Translations under genes and position numbers: made by a program
Shown here: one piece after another, positions 1 to 5,639 of the stretch
How the letters are laid out: each line of letters opens with the position of its first letter
Numbering within the stretch: the first letter of the stretch is position 1
Assembly (NCBI GenBank): GCA_002780205.1
Contig: PEVQ01000215.1
Location: 1 to 7,494 of the forward strand
Direction of reading: 5' to 3'
DNA from: Elusimicrobia bacterium CG06_land_8_20_14_3_00_38_11
GTDB taxonomy: Bacteria; Elusimicrobiota; UBA8919
Length of the DNA: 7,494 nt
Notes under the pieces: model-generated
What the model was told of the DNA's origin: nothing
Seen by the model: only the letters and a program-made list of their open reading frames with translations
Databases searched by the model: none

Positions 1-62
1 CTACCATTTTTTACTTTACAGAACCCAACATTCCGCAAGCACCCCGATAAATACCGCGGTGA
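1..62. other. Region downstream of map, no gene recognised
   Basis: In the usual spc order infA or rpmJ would follow map here, but none is readable in this short stretch. The minus strand reads GTTGGGTTCTGTAAAG-like sequence ending near GGTAG at the window edge, and an 8-bp self-palindrome ACCGCGGT lies at 53-60. The style resembles the palindromic repeats that fill all other gaps, so this may be the first half of another one. Its second half would be outside the window, so this is a guess. Confidence 0.25.
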
Positions 63-818
63 TTACATTTTTATTATTTCAGTCAGTATTTCACAACCCT
101 CTTTTTTTACCAAAACCGTATGTTCAAAATGGGCCGAAAGTTTTTTGTCAATCGTCTCAACCGTCCAGTTGTCATCAAGTATTTTCACACGCCAGTCGCC
201 CTGATTGAGCATTACCTCAATAGCAAGACAGGAATTTTCCGGGATTCTGGCTCCAATGCCGGCTTTGCCGTAATTCGGAAGCGGCGGGTCTTCATGTAAA
301 TTTCTCCCGATGCCGTGACCGGTGAAATCCCGCACGACGGAAAACCCGTTTTTTTCGGCAGTCGTCTGAATTGCCGACGAAATATCGCCCACCCTGCAAC
401 CTGCTTTACAACTTTTTATCGCGTTATAAAGCGCCTCTTCGGAAATTTTTAGAAGTTTTTCTGCTTCGGCTGAAATTTTCCCGACAGGAAAAGTTCTCGC
501 CATATCGCCGTAAAAACCGTTATATTTTACCCCGACATCAAGTCCTACAATATCACCTTCTTTTAAGTTTTGCTGGGACGGGATACCGTGAATTACAACT
601 TCGTTGACGGAAATGCACAAGATACCGGGATAACCGCGATAACCTAAAAACGCCGATTTTACACCGAGCGATTTCAGTTTTTTTGCGGCAATATTTTCAA
701 GTTCTTTTGTTGTCCTTCCCGGCGTTACATTTTCTCCGACGGTCTTGAGAAATTCCGCCGTAAGCCGACACGCAGCACGCATACCGACAATTTCATCCGG
801 CGATTTTGTATAAATCAT
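63..818 (-). CDS. map: Type I methionine aminopeptidase
   Basis: Cytosolic metallopeptidase of the M24 (pita-bread) family that removes the initiator methionine from new proteins. From the ATG at 818 it is 251 residues, a normal length for the short bacterial form. The metal ligands are visible: Asp94 and Asp105 (GLDVGVKYNGFYGD), His168 (TGHGIG), Glu201 (AIEV) and Glu232 (FEHT), plus the conserved His77 (VIHGIP) and His175. The usual AIEPM segment reads AIEVM, a small oddity next to a ligand. The reading frame stays open upstream to a TTG at 890, but those 24 codons are repeat DNA and MIYTKSPDEI is a standard family N-terminus, so I chose 818. No Shine-Dalgarno is seen. It is the last gene of the operon in view, 78 bp after adk. 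Confidence 0.96.
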   Translation of the reverse strand: MIYTKSPDEIVGMRAACRLTAEFLKTVGENVTPGRTTKELENIAAKKLKSLGVKSAFLGYRGYPGILCISVNEVVIHGIPSQQNLKEGDIVGLDVGVKYNGFYGDMARTFPVGKISAEAEKLLKISEEALYNAIKSCKAGCRVGDISSAIQTTAEKNGFSVVRDFTGHGIGRNLHEDPPLPNYGKAGIGARIPENSCLAIEVMLNQGDWRVKILDDNWTVETIDKKLSAHFEHTVLVKKEGCEILTEIIKM

Positions 819-829
819 AATGAAATTCA

Positions 830-888
830 GCCACAGATGGACACAGATAAAGATAAAATTCAAAGACACATCTGTGTAAATCCGTGGC
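830..888. repeat. CACAGAT palindromic repeat between adk and map
   Basis: A 59-bp element with imperfect terminal inverted repeats of 19 bp: 830-848 against the complement of 870-888 match at 16 of 19 positions (GCCACRGAT..ACACAGAT). It fills nearly the whole adk-map gap. Similar sequences with CACAGATG and ATCTGTG arms are, from memory, a widespread class of dispersed repeat in bacterial genomes. On the minus strand it is open in the map frame. Confidence 0.8.
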
Positions 889-896
889 AAGGTTTT

Positions 897-1535
897 TCAT
901 AACAGCGATGCAATGTCTTGCGATATTTCGGAAACGGAACGATTACCGTCAACAGTCACCAGTATTCCCTTGCTTTTATAATATTCAATGAGCGGTTGGG
1001 TTTCAATATAATAGACAGAAAGCCGGTGGCGAATTGTTTTTTCCATATCATCCTCTCTCTGAAAAAGTTCCCCGCCGCAGTTATCACAAACACCGTCAAT
1101 TTTTGGCGGAAGCGTTTCCAGATTAAACTTGGCACCGCACTTTTTGCAGATTCGCCGCGAAGTAAGCCGTTGAACTATATTTTCTTCCGCCACATCCAAC
1201 GAAATTACCTCGTCAATTTTTTTTCCGCTCGCTAAAAGTAAATTATCAAAACCCTTCGCCTGAGGAAGCGTTCTCGGAAATCCGTCTAACAAAAAGCCGT
1301 TTTTGCAGTCGTCCTTTTTTATGCGCTCCTCAACTATTTTAAGAACTATACCGTCTGAAACGAGAGAACCCTTTGACATTATCTCGGCAATTTTTATTCC
1401 GAGCGGAGTTTTTGCTGCGACCGCTTCACGGAATATCTCGCCGGTGGAAATTGACGGAATCCCTTTTTCTTTAGATACGAATTCCGCCTGCGTCCCCTTA
1501 CCCGCACCCGGCGCACCGAAAATTATCAGGTTCAT
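897..1535 (-). CDS. adk: Adenylate kinase, long form with zinc LID
   Basis: Interconverts ATP plus AMP and two ADP in the cytosol. At 212 residues it is the long bacterial form. The P-loop GAPGAGKGT is at residues 7-15, the AMP-site motif DGFPRT at 84-89, and the catalytic arginines are in the RLTSRR segment (123-128), RED (160-162) and RHR (169-171). The LID carries four cysteines, Cys130, Cys133, Cys150 and Cys153, the zinc-binding arrangement known from Gram-positive and many other bacteria. The ATG at 1535 follows GGAG with a 6-base spacer, one of only two clear Shine-Dalgarno sites here. It is followed by map, as in many spc operons. The stop overlaps an out-of-frame ATG (ATGA at 897-900). 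Confidence 0.97.
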   Translation of the reverse strand: MNLIIFGAPGAGKGTQAEFVSKEKGIPSISTGEIFREAVAAKTPLGIKIAEIMSKGSLVSDGIVLKIVEERIKKDDCKNGFLLDGFPRTLPQAKGFDNLLLASGKKIDEVISLDVAEENIVQRLTSRRICKKCGAKFNLETLPPKIDGVCDNCGGELFQREDDMEKTIRHRLSVYYIETQPLIEYYKSKGILVTVDGNRSVSEISQDIASLL

Positions 1536-1541
1536 TGTTTG

Positions 1542-1545
1542 CTCC
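1542..1545 (-). promoter_or_regulatory. Shine-Dalgarno of adk
   Basis: The minus strand reads GCGGAGCAAACA directly before the adk ATG, giving a GGAG core six bases from the start. The same string, with one A/G change, precedes rpsH. Most other genes here lack such a site. Confidence 0.75.
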
Positions 1546-1548
1546 GCT

Positions 1549-1741
1549 TAATCACGAATAACACATCACAAATTTTATCACGAATGTTCACGAATGAGAT
1601 TCTTCGCCTTCGGCTCAGAATGACTGCTTCTTTGGTGTCATGCTGACCCTGAACAGAGTGAAGGGGAAGCATCCCGTCTTTGCCCTTATTCGTGTTTATT
1701 CGTGATGTGTGCTTTTATTCGTGTGCCTCTATTCGTGATTA
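1549..1741. repeat. CACGAATA palindromic element, with nested insert, between secY and adk
   Basis: The left arm starts at 1549 with TAATCACGAATA and the complement of the right arm starts at 1741 with the same 12 bases. Further CACGAAT units follow inward on both sides, to about 1597 on the left and from about 1685 on the right. The outermost TAA of the right arm, read on the minus strand, is the secY stop codon. A second repeat of another family (1596-1673) sits in the middle, so this looks like an element within an element. Confidence 0.75.
1596..1673. repeat. TGTCA-type hairpin repeat nested in the secY-adk gap
   Basis: Two divergent inverted halves. 1596-1624 (GAGATTCTTCGCC to AGAATGAC) is identical over 29 bp to 4883-4911 in the rplF-rplR gap. 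1636-1673 (TGTCATGCTGACCC to AAGCATC) is the partner half. The halves are in the opposite order to those at 3726-3816 and 4842-4912. It lies inside the CACGAATA element. Confidence 0.75.
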
Positions 1742-3064
1742 TTTAACATTAAACCATCTGCCTTTAAGCCGACCTTTTTTTAAGAAGCCGTCATAATGCC
1801 TCATTATAAGGTGCGATTCTATCTGGCTGATGGTATCAAGCGCAACACCGACGACAATCAAAAGCGCAGTGCCGCCGAAAAAAAACGGGACATTAATAAA
1901 TTTTCTCAAATAGTCGGGCAATATCGCGATAATTGCAACGGCAATTGCGCCGCCCAAAGTTATCCTTACCAGAATCCACTGGATATAATTAGCCGTCGGC
2001 TCGCCCGGTCTTATGCCCGGCACAAACCCGCCCCACTTTTTCATATTCTCGGCAATGTCTTTCGGATTTAGCGTGATGGAATTGTAAAAGTAACAGAAAA
2101 AAATTATCAGGACGGCATACAAAACCTCGTACAAAACGCTGCCGCGCATCCACCATTCAACGAACTTTTTCATAAAATCGGAACTATGCGTGAACTGTGC
2201 CAGTGTCATCGGAACCGACATCAGAGAGACCGCAAAAATTACGGCGATGACTCCCGACTGGTCAACTTTAATCGGCAGAAATGTTGATTGCCCGCCGTAC
2301 ATTTTTCTGCCGACAACCCGTTTTGCATACTGAACCGGAATCTTTCGCTGCCCGGTTTCAAGCCAGACGACAAGTGCTGTTATCACAAAAACCATTACTA
2401 AAATTAAAATGCCGGTAAAAAGCGACATCTCGTGAGTTTTTATCATAACAAAAAGATTTTTGACAGCCGACGGTAGACGGTCAACTATTCCCGCAAAAAT
2501 AATCAAAGAGATTCCGTTGCCAATTCCGCTTTCGGTGATTTGTTCGCCGAGCCACATTATGAAAACGGTGCCGGTCGTCATCGTTAAAACGGTGATGAAA
2601 ACAAACATCGCACCGGGATTTGCCACGACGGACGCACCGCCGGGGGCTTTCATCGGCATTATCATAAAAAGCGTAAGCCCGAGCGATTGTATCACGGCAA
2701 GAATAAGCGTAGAATATCTTGTCCACTGCGTAATTTTTTTTCTTCCGGTTTCGCCTTCTTTGGAAAGTTTTTCAAGATACGGAACCGTCGCCTGCAAAAG
2801 CGAAAAAATAATTGATGCGTTGATGTACGGCATTATACCAAGGGTAAAAATTGACAGCCGGGAAAGAGCGCCGCCGGAAAACATATCCATAAATCCAAAG
2901 AGCGTGTTTGATTGTTGGGCAAAAAATGCCTTAAACGCTGTAATATCAATTCCCGGAATGGGTATTGCAACGCCGATTCTGTAAGCGACAATTATAACCG
3001 CGGTGAACAAAACCTTTTTTTTTAATTCCGGAACCTTAAAAATATCGCCGAATGATTCAATCAT
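1739..3064 (-). CDS. secY: Protein translocase channel subunit SecY
   Basis: Pore-forming subunit of the SecYEG translocon in the inner membrane, which threads unfolded proteins out of the cytosol with SecA or ribosomes. It is 441 residues, a usual length, with ten predicted membrane segments starting near residues 18, 75, 118, 151, 182, 215, 271, 311, 366 and 394. Family landmarks: GIMPYINASI (76-85), NGISLIIF (183-190), the cytoplasmic loop after TM6 with ETGQRKIPVQYAKR (236-249), the NPKDIAENMKKWGGFVPGIRPG loop (333-354) and the basic C-tail DGFLKKGRLKGR (425-436). The start is the ATG at 3064, preceded by TGATTTTATT and no Shine-Dalgarno. Its stop codon is the first three bases of a CACGAATA repeat arm. 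It follows rplO as usual, but across a 90-bp repeat with a terminator-like hairpin. Confidence 0.97.
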   Translation of the reverse strand: MIESFGDIFKVPELKKKVLFTAVIIVAYRIGVAIPIPGIDITAFKAFFAQQSNTLFGFMDMFSGGALSRLSIFTLGIMPYINASIIFSLLQATVPYLEKLSKEGETGRKKITQWTRYSTLILAVIQSLGLTLFMIMPMKAPGGASVVANPGAMFVFITVLTMTTGTVFIMWLGEQITESGIGNGISLIIFAGIVDRLPSAVKNLFVMIKTHEMSLFTGILILVMVFVITALVVWLETGQRKIPVQYAKRVVGRKMYGGQSTFLPIKVDQSGVIAVIFAVSLMSVPMTLAQFTHSSDFMKKFVEWWMRGSVLYEVLYAVLIIFFCYFYNSITLNPKDIAENMKKWGGFVPGIRPGEPTANYIQWILVRITLGGAIAVAIIAILPDYLRKFINVPFFFGGTALLIVVGVALDTISQIESHLIMRHYDGFLKKGRLKGRWFNVK

Positions 3065-3073
3065 AATAAAATC

Positions 3074-3190
3074 AATTAAAAATGTAAAAACTTGTCCCGC
3101 TTTAGCGGGATTTAAAATTAAAAATTGTGGTAAAAAATCTTAATAAAAAATTCCTTAATTTTTCATTTTTAATTTTGAACTTTTAATTGC
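3074..3190. repeat. AATTAAAAAT-family element between rplO and secY
   Basis: The ends are inverted: CAATTAAAAAT near 3073-3083 and catttttaattttgaac...ttttaattg at 3164-3189. The same end sequences bound the gaps on both sides of rpsE (4319-4396 and 3692-3845), so this is one of three consecutive members. It overlaps the 3' end of rplO: the last residues SSKLKMKN and the TAA stop are encoded by the repeat. A GC hairpin lies inside at 3095-3110. Confidence 0.7.
3089..3110 (-). terminator. Terminator-like hairpin before secY
   Basis: On the minus strand TCCCGC, loop TAAA, GCGGGA form a perfect 6-bp stem (3095-3110), followed by CAAGTTTTT. The stem is short and the T run starts four bases late, so at best it is a weak intrinsic terminator or attenuator ahead of secY. 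CCCGCTTTAGCGGG is also a common repeat motif, so it may have no function. Confidence 0.3.
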
Positions 3191-3682
3191 CGTTATCACT
3201 TCTCCGCCTGCTTTTTTTATCTTTTCAACTGCACTTTTTGAGAATTTATCCGCTGTAATTTTTAACGGTTTTTTGATTTCACCGTCACCTAAAATTTTCA
3301 GAGGCAATTTACCGTCTATAAGTCCTTTTTCAACAAGAACTTTTTTGTTGATTTCGATTTTTTCAAAGGCATTTACCGCAGAGGGCGCAGAGGTTTTCTC
3401 TGTGTTCTCCGTGTCTCTGTGGTTAAAGACTTTTTCAAGCAATCCGATATTTATAATTTCATAGCCCTTTTTGAAAATATTCGTAAATCCCCTTTTGGGA
3501 AGACGACGCATAAGCGGCATCTGCCCGCCTTCAAATCCAGGACGGGTGCCGCCGCCGGAACGGGAATTTTGTCCTTTCATGCCCCTTGTGGCGGAACCGC
3601 CATGACCGGAACCGCGGCCGCGGCCTACAATTTTCCTTCTATGTTTAGAACCAACTTTCGGTTTCAAATCTGATAAATTCAT
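3155..3682 (-). CDS. rplO: 50S ribosomal protein L15 with an in-frame repeat insertion
   Basis: L15 of the large subunit, a late assembly protein whose glycine-rich N-terminus threads into 23S rRNA. From the ATG at 3682 (MNLSDLKPK, a standard L15 start) it is 175 residues against about 145-150 normally. Conserved: the GRGRGSGHG and RGMKGQNSRSGGG stretch (20-45), FEGGQMPLMRRLPKRGF (50-66), KILGDGE (129-135) and DKFSKSAVEKIKKAGGE (145-161). Residues 87-104 (NHRDTENTEKTSAPSAVN) match no L15 that I know and are the translation of a palindromic repeat at 3372-3427. The frame is kept, so the protein may be functional. The C-tail SSKLKMKN and the stop also come from repeat DNA. A TTG (3694) and an ATG (3691) upstream are in frame but less likely starts. 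rpmD, normally just upstream, is missing. Confidence 0.94.
   Translation of the reverse strand: MNLSDLKPKVGSKHRRKIVGRGRGSGHGGSATRGMKGQNSRSGGGTRPGFEGGQMPLMRRLPKRGFTNIFKKGYEIINIGLLEKVFNHRDTENTEKTSAPSAVNAFEKIEINKKVLVEKGLIDGKLPLKILGDGEIKKPLKITADKFSKSAVEKIKKAGGEVITAIKSSKLKMKN
3372..3427. repeat. ACCGCAGAG palindromic repeat inside rplO
   Basis: A 56-bp element with imperfect inverted ends: TTTACCGCAGAG on the left and CTCTGTGGTTAAA on the right, whose complement is TTTAACCACAGAG. The 8-bp direct repeat TTTTTCAA flanks it at 3359-3366 and 3431-3438, a candidate target duplication. Element plus one flank copy equals 72 bp, or 24 codons, so the gene stays in frame. The flank repeat also shows in the protein as LEKVF before and FEKIE after the insert. 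Translated HRDTENTEK strings of this kind are familiar as repeat-derived sequence. Confidence 0.85.
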
Positions 3683-3691
3683 ATTTAACAT

Positions 3692-3845
3692 CAATTAAAA
3701 ATTAAAAGTTAAAAATGACACGAAGTGTCATGCTGAGCGACCGAAGGGAGTCCCCGTGGGATGAAACGAAGCATCTCATCTTTAACACCGAGATTCTTCA
3801 CTTCGTTCAGAATGACGTCAATTTTTCATTATACATTTTTAATTG
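3692..3845. repeat. AATTAAAAAT-family element with nested insert between rpsE and rplO
   Basis: The ends are CAATTAAAAATT (from 3692) and ACATTTTTAATTG (to 3845), matching the outer ends of the elements before secY and before rpsE. A TGTCA-type repeat occupies the centre. On the minus strand the right end covers the rpsE stop codon (TAA at 3839-3841) and its last two codons. This is the position where rpmD would be expected. Confidence 0.65.
3726..3816. repeat. TGTCA-type hairpin repeat nested in the rpsE-rplO gap
   Basis: The first half runs from TGTCATGCTGAGCG to GAAGCATCTC (3726-3778) and the second, inverted half from GAGATTCTTCACTTCG to AGAATGAC (3790-3816). The second half is a diverged copy of 1596-1624 and 4883-4911. 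It lies in the middle of an AATTAAAAAT-ended element. Confidence 0.75.
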
Positions 3846-4309
3846 CCCTTTGTCTTTCCTCTCAATTTTTCTACGTCTTCCCTGTTTCTTAATTTTTGTA
3901 AGCCGTCAATTGTGGCATAAACGACGTTAAACGGGTTTGATGAACGCAGCGATTTTGTAAGCACATCCTTAACGCCCACGGCCTCCAAGACCGATCTCAC
4001 GGCGCCGCCGGCGATTAGTCCGGTCCCGGCGGAGGCGGGTCTCATAAAAACCCTGCCGGCACCGTAAATGCCTGTAATCTCATGTGGAATTGTCGTATTT
4101 TTCAAAGATACGGTAAATAGATTTTTTTTTGCTGCCGCGGTCCCTTTTTTTATTGCCGCCTGAACCTCTTTCGCCTTGCCAAGGCCGACGCCGACAGTTC
4201 CGGCACAGTCGCCGACTACCACAAGCGCATTAAAGGAAAACCTCTTTCCGCCTTTGACAACTTTCGTCACACGACCAATTGTTACAACAATTTCTTTTTT
4301 TATATCCAT
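3839..4309 (-). CDS. rpsE: 30S ribosomal protein S5
   Basis: S5 of the small subunit, at the mRNA entry side, important for decoding accuracy. It is 156 residues, slightly short because the acidic N-terminal leader is brief (MDIKKEIVV). The double-stranded-RNA-binding part carries RVTKVVKGGKRFSFNALVVVGD (13-34) and GLGKAKEV (42-49). The C-terminal domain has MRPASAGTGLIAGGAVRSVLEAVGVKDVLTKS (89-120) and SSNPFNVVYAT (123-133). The usual SLGS reads SLRS at 120-123, a mild departure. The start is the ATG at 4309 after TGATTTTATC, without a Shine-Dalgarno. It is flanked on both sides by AATTAAAAAT-family elements; its last codons and stop lie at the end of one of them. Confidence 0.97.
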   Translation of the reverse strand: MDIKKEIVVTIGRVTKVVKGGKRFSFNALVVVGDCAGTVGVGLGKAKEVQAAIKKGTAAAKKNLFTVSLKNTTIPHEITGIYGAGRVFMRPASAGTGLIAGGAVRSVLEAVGVKDVLTKSLRSSNPFNVVYATIDGLQKLRNREDVEKLRGKTKGN

Positions 4310-4318
4310 GATAAAATC

Positions 4319-4396
4319 AATTAAAAATGTATGTGAAATATTTTAATAAAATAATATACCTCAATTTTTCATTTTTAATTTTGAATTTTTAATTGC
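4319..4396. repeat. AATTAAAAAT-family element between rplR and rpsE
   Basis: The left end is CAATTAAAAATGT and the right end catttttaattttgaatttttaattg, nearly identical to the right end of the pre-secY element (3164-3189). The centre is plain AT-rich sequence with no nested insert, so this is the simplest of the three copies. It fills almost the whole 91-bp gap. Confidence 0.7.
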
Positions 4397-4400
4397 CCCT

Positions 4401-4751
4401 TTAGAACTTCAATCCTGCTTTGCGGCAACTATCGGCAAAAGCCCGAACCTTCCCGTGATATATATATCCGCCTCTGTCAAATACGACCTGTTTTATTCCG
4501 GATGCAAGTGCTTTTTCACCCGCCGCGGCGCCGAGAGAAGCAGCCGCCTTGATATTCGCAGAATGTTTTAATTTAAGTGACGACGATGAAACGGACAATA
4601 AAACTCTCCCATTTAAGTCATCAACAAACTGAACATATACATACCTGTTTGATTTATGAATTGCCATCCTGGGTCTTTCGGCGGTGCCTTCAACCTTTTT
4701 TCTTATTCTTAATTTTTTTCTCTTATGCGATTGTGATTTTTTGTTTAACAT
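4401..4751 (-). CDS. rplR: 50S ribosomal protein L18
   Basis: L18 binds 5S rRNA with L5 and docks it on the large subunit. From the ATG at 4751 it is 116 residues, the usual size. The basic N-terminus (HKRKKLRIRKKVEGTAERPRM, 9-29) and the C-terminal signature VVFDRGGYIYHGKVRAFADSCRKAGLKF (89-116) are typical. The frame remains open upstream to a GTG at 4847, but the 32 extra codons are translated repeat DNA, so I reject that start. The chosen start is preceded by TGATGTTAAA and no Shine-Dalgarno. The gap to rplF is the longest in the window, 251 bp. Confidence 0.96.
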   Translation of the reverse strand: MLNKKSQSHKRKKLRIRKKVEGTAERPRMAIHKSNRYVYVQFVDDLNGRVLLSVSSSSLKLKHSANIKAAASLGAAAGEKALASGIKQVVFDRGGYIYHGKVRAFADSCRKAGLKF

Positions 4752-4794
4752 TTTAACATCAGGATTAAGGATTAAGTCGCTCACTTCGTTCGCT

Positions 4795-4950
4795 TTACTA
4801 CTCAGAGCGGAATATACTTTACATTGGTGAAGCACTTCGTCTGTCACCCTGAGTGGAACGAAGGGTCTCGCATTTTAACATCGAGATTCTTCGCCTTCGG
4901 CTCAGAATGACATCCTTTTCATGTAAAGTATTTTATGCTCCCCTTAGTAA
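4795..4950. mobile_element. TTACTAA-ended MITE-like element, copy 1
   Basis: A 156-bp element with about 30-bp imperfect terminal inverted repeats: left 4795-4824 (TTACTA to ACTTTACAT) and right 4921-4950 (ATGTAAAG to TTAGTAA). The right end is identical over 30 bp to 5752-5781 of the second copy, and the left ends agree at 27 of 30. No coding capacity. No target duplication is evident. The core (4842-4912) is a TGTCA-type repeat placed opposite to the core of copy 2. Confidence 0.8.
4842..4912. repeat. TGTCA-type hairpin repeat in the core of MITE copy 1
   Basis: TGTCACCCTGAG to GGTCTCG (4842-4870) and CGAGATTC to AGAATGACA (4882-4912) form inverted halves ending in TCTCG/CGAGA. The second half contains the 29-bp exact match to 1596-1624. 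Confidence 0.75.
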
Positions 4951-5002
4951 GTATTAAGTTTTTTTTTTAATCCTTACAACTTACCACTTAATCCTGCCTT
5001 CC

Positions 5003-5581
5003 TTACTTTTTTGCTGGTGCCGCGCCGGCTGCACCCGGTACGCCGACTCCGATGGCTGATTTGCCGGGTTTCTTTTTTATATATTCTCCGGAATATCTGA
5101 TACCTTTGCCTTTGTATGAATCCGGTTCCTTGCTGTGTCTTATTTGCGACGCTACCATTCCTAATTTTTCTTTATCTGCGGATTTCAGCATAATTTGCAT
5201 CCCTTTCGGGTCAAGAACTATATCCACACCGTCGGGAATATTTAACTCAACCGGATGAGAATACCCGACCTGTAAAATTAATTTTTTTCCCGCGAGTTGC
5301 GATTTGTAGCCGACGCCCTGGATCTCAAGTTTTTTCTCAAATGGCTTAACAACTCCTTGCACCATATTGTTGAGCAGAGCGCGGGTCGTTCCGTGAATCG
5401 CCTTGAAATCATCCGAACCTCTTTTTAAAATAATAAAATTGTTCTCGGTTTTGATTGAAATCTCGGGCCGGAACTTCCTTTTGAGCGTACCGGCGGGACC
5501 TGCCACGGAAATTTCGTTTCCTGTTATATTTATTTTTACATTATTCGGTATCGGTATCGGACTGTTCCCAATTCTAGACAT
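5003..5581 (-). CDS. rplF: 50S ribosomal protein L6
   Basis: L6 of the large subunit, near the factor-binding stalk base and the sarcin-ricin loop. It is 192 residues against about 180 normally. It begins with the family-typical MSRIGNSPIPIP and has GPAGTL (28-33), HGTTRALLNNMVQGV (63-77), LEIQGVGYK (85-93) and the C-terminal rRNA-binding signature PDSYKGKGIRYSGEYIKKKPGKSA (153-176). The extra length is a low-complexity Gly-Ala-Pro-Lys tail after residue 176, common in L6 and not alarming. The start is the ATG at 5581, preceded by TGATGTTAAC and no Shine-Dalgarno. Both neighbouring gaps carry the TTACTAA element. Confidence 0.97.
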   Translation of the reverse strand: MSRIGNSPIPIPNNVKINITGNEISVAGPAGTLKRKFRPEISIKTENNFIILKRGSDDFKAIHGTTRALLNNMVQGVVKPFEKKLEIQGVGYKSQLAGKKLILQVGYSHPVELNIPDGVDIVLDPKGMQIMLKSADKEKLGMVASQIRHSKEPDSYKGKGIRYSGEYIKKKPGKSAIGVGVPGAAGAAPAKK

Positions 5582-5592
5582 GTTAACATCAG

Positions 5593-5624
5593 AGATTAAG
5601 AAATTAAGAAATTGAGAGATTAAG
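5593..5624. repeat. Four tandem AGATTAAG-like 8-mers upstream of rplF
   Basis: Units AGATTAAG, AAATTAAG, AAATTGAG and AGATTAAG follow head to tail. They begin a few bases outside the leader TGATGTTAAC of rplF. The opposite side of the gap has TCTATTC tandem units (5784-5797), so the pair probably forms the diverged outer arms of an element that holds the MITE. Confidence 0.65.
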
Positions 5625-5639
5625 GAAAACCTTAATATC

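Larger units (their letters stand above)
4762..4994. repeat. Outer GGATTAA-arm element around the rplF-rplR MITE
   Basis: Two tandem GGATTAA units at 4762-4775 face inverted TTAATCC units at 4967-4973 and 4988-4994. Between them lies the whole TTACTAA element (4795-4950), which itself contains a TGTCA-type repeat, so three layers can be read. A poly-T stretch (4959-4968) lies inside the right arm. Confidence 0.55.

Noticed and set aside
371..607. Plus-strand reading frame opposite map
   Set aside because: It lies wholly inside map on the other strand and shows no recognisable protein features; it is a coding shadow. The same holds for plus-strand frames opposite adk, secY, rplO, rplF and rpsN.
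2481..2726. Minus-strand frame of 81 codons inside secY
   Set aside because: It is a second frame within a fully conserved SecY, rich in Arg, Asp and His as expected for a shadow of hydrophobic codons.
3695..3838. A degraded rpmD gene between rpsE and rplO
   Set aside because: No L30-like stretch is readable in any minus-strand frame; the sequence is accounted for by two repeat families.
4752..5002. A tRNA, small RNA gene or riboswitch in the longest gap
   Set aside because: No cloverleaf, no recognisable riboswitch core and no promoter were seen; the gap is explained by nested repeats. A structured RNA role is not excluded but has no positive support.
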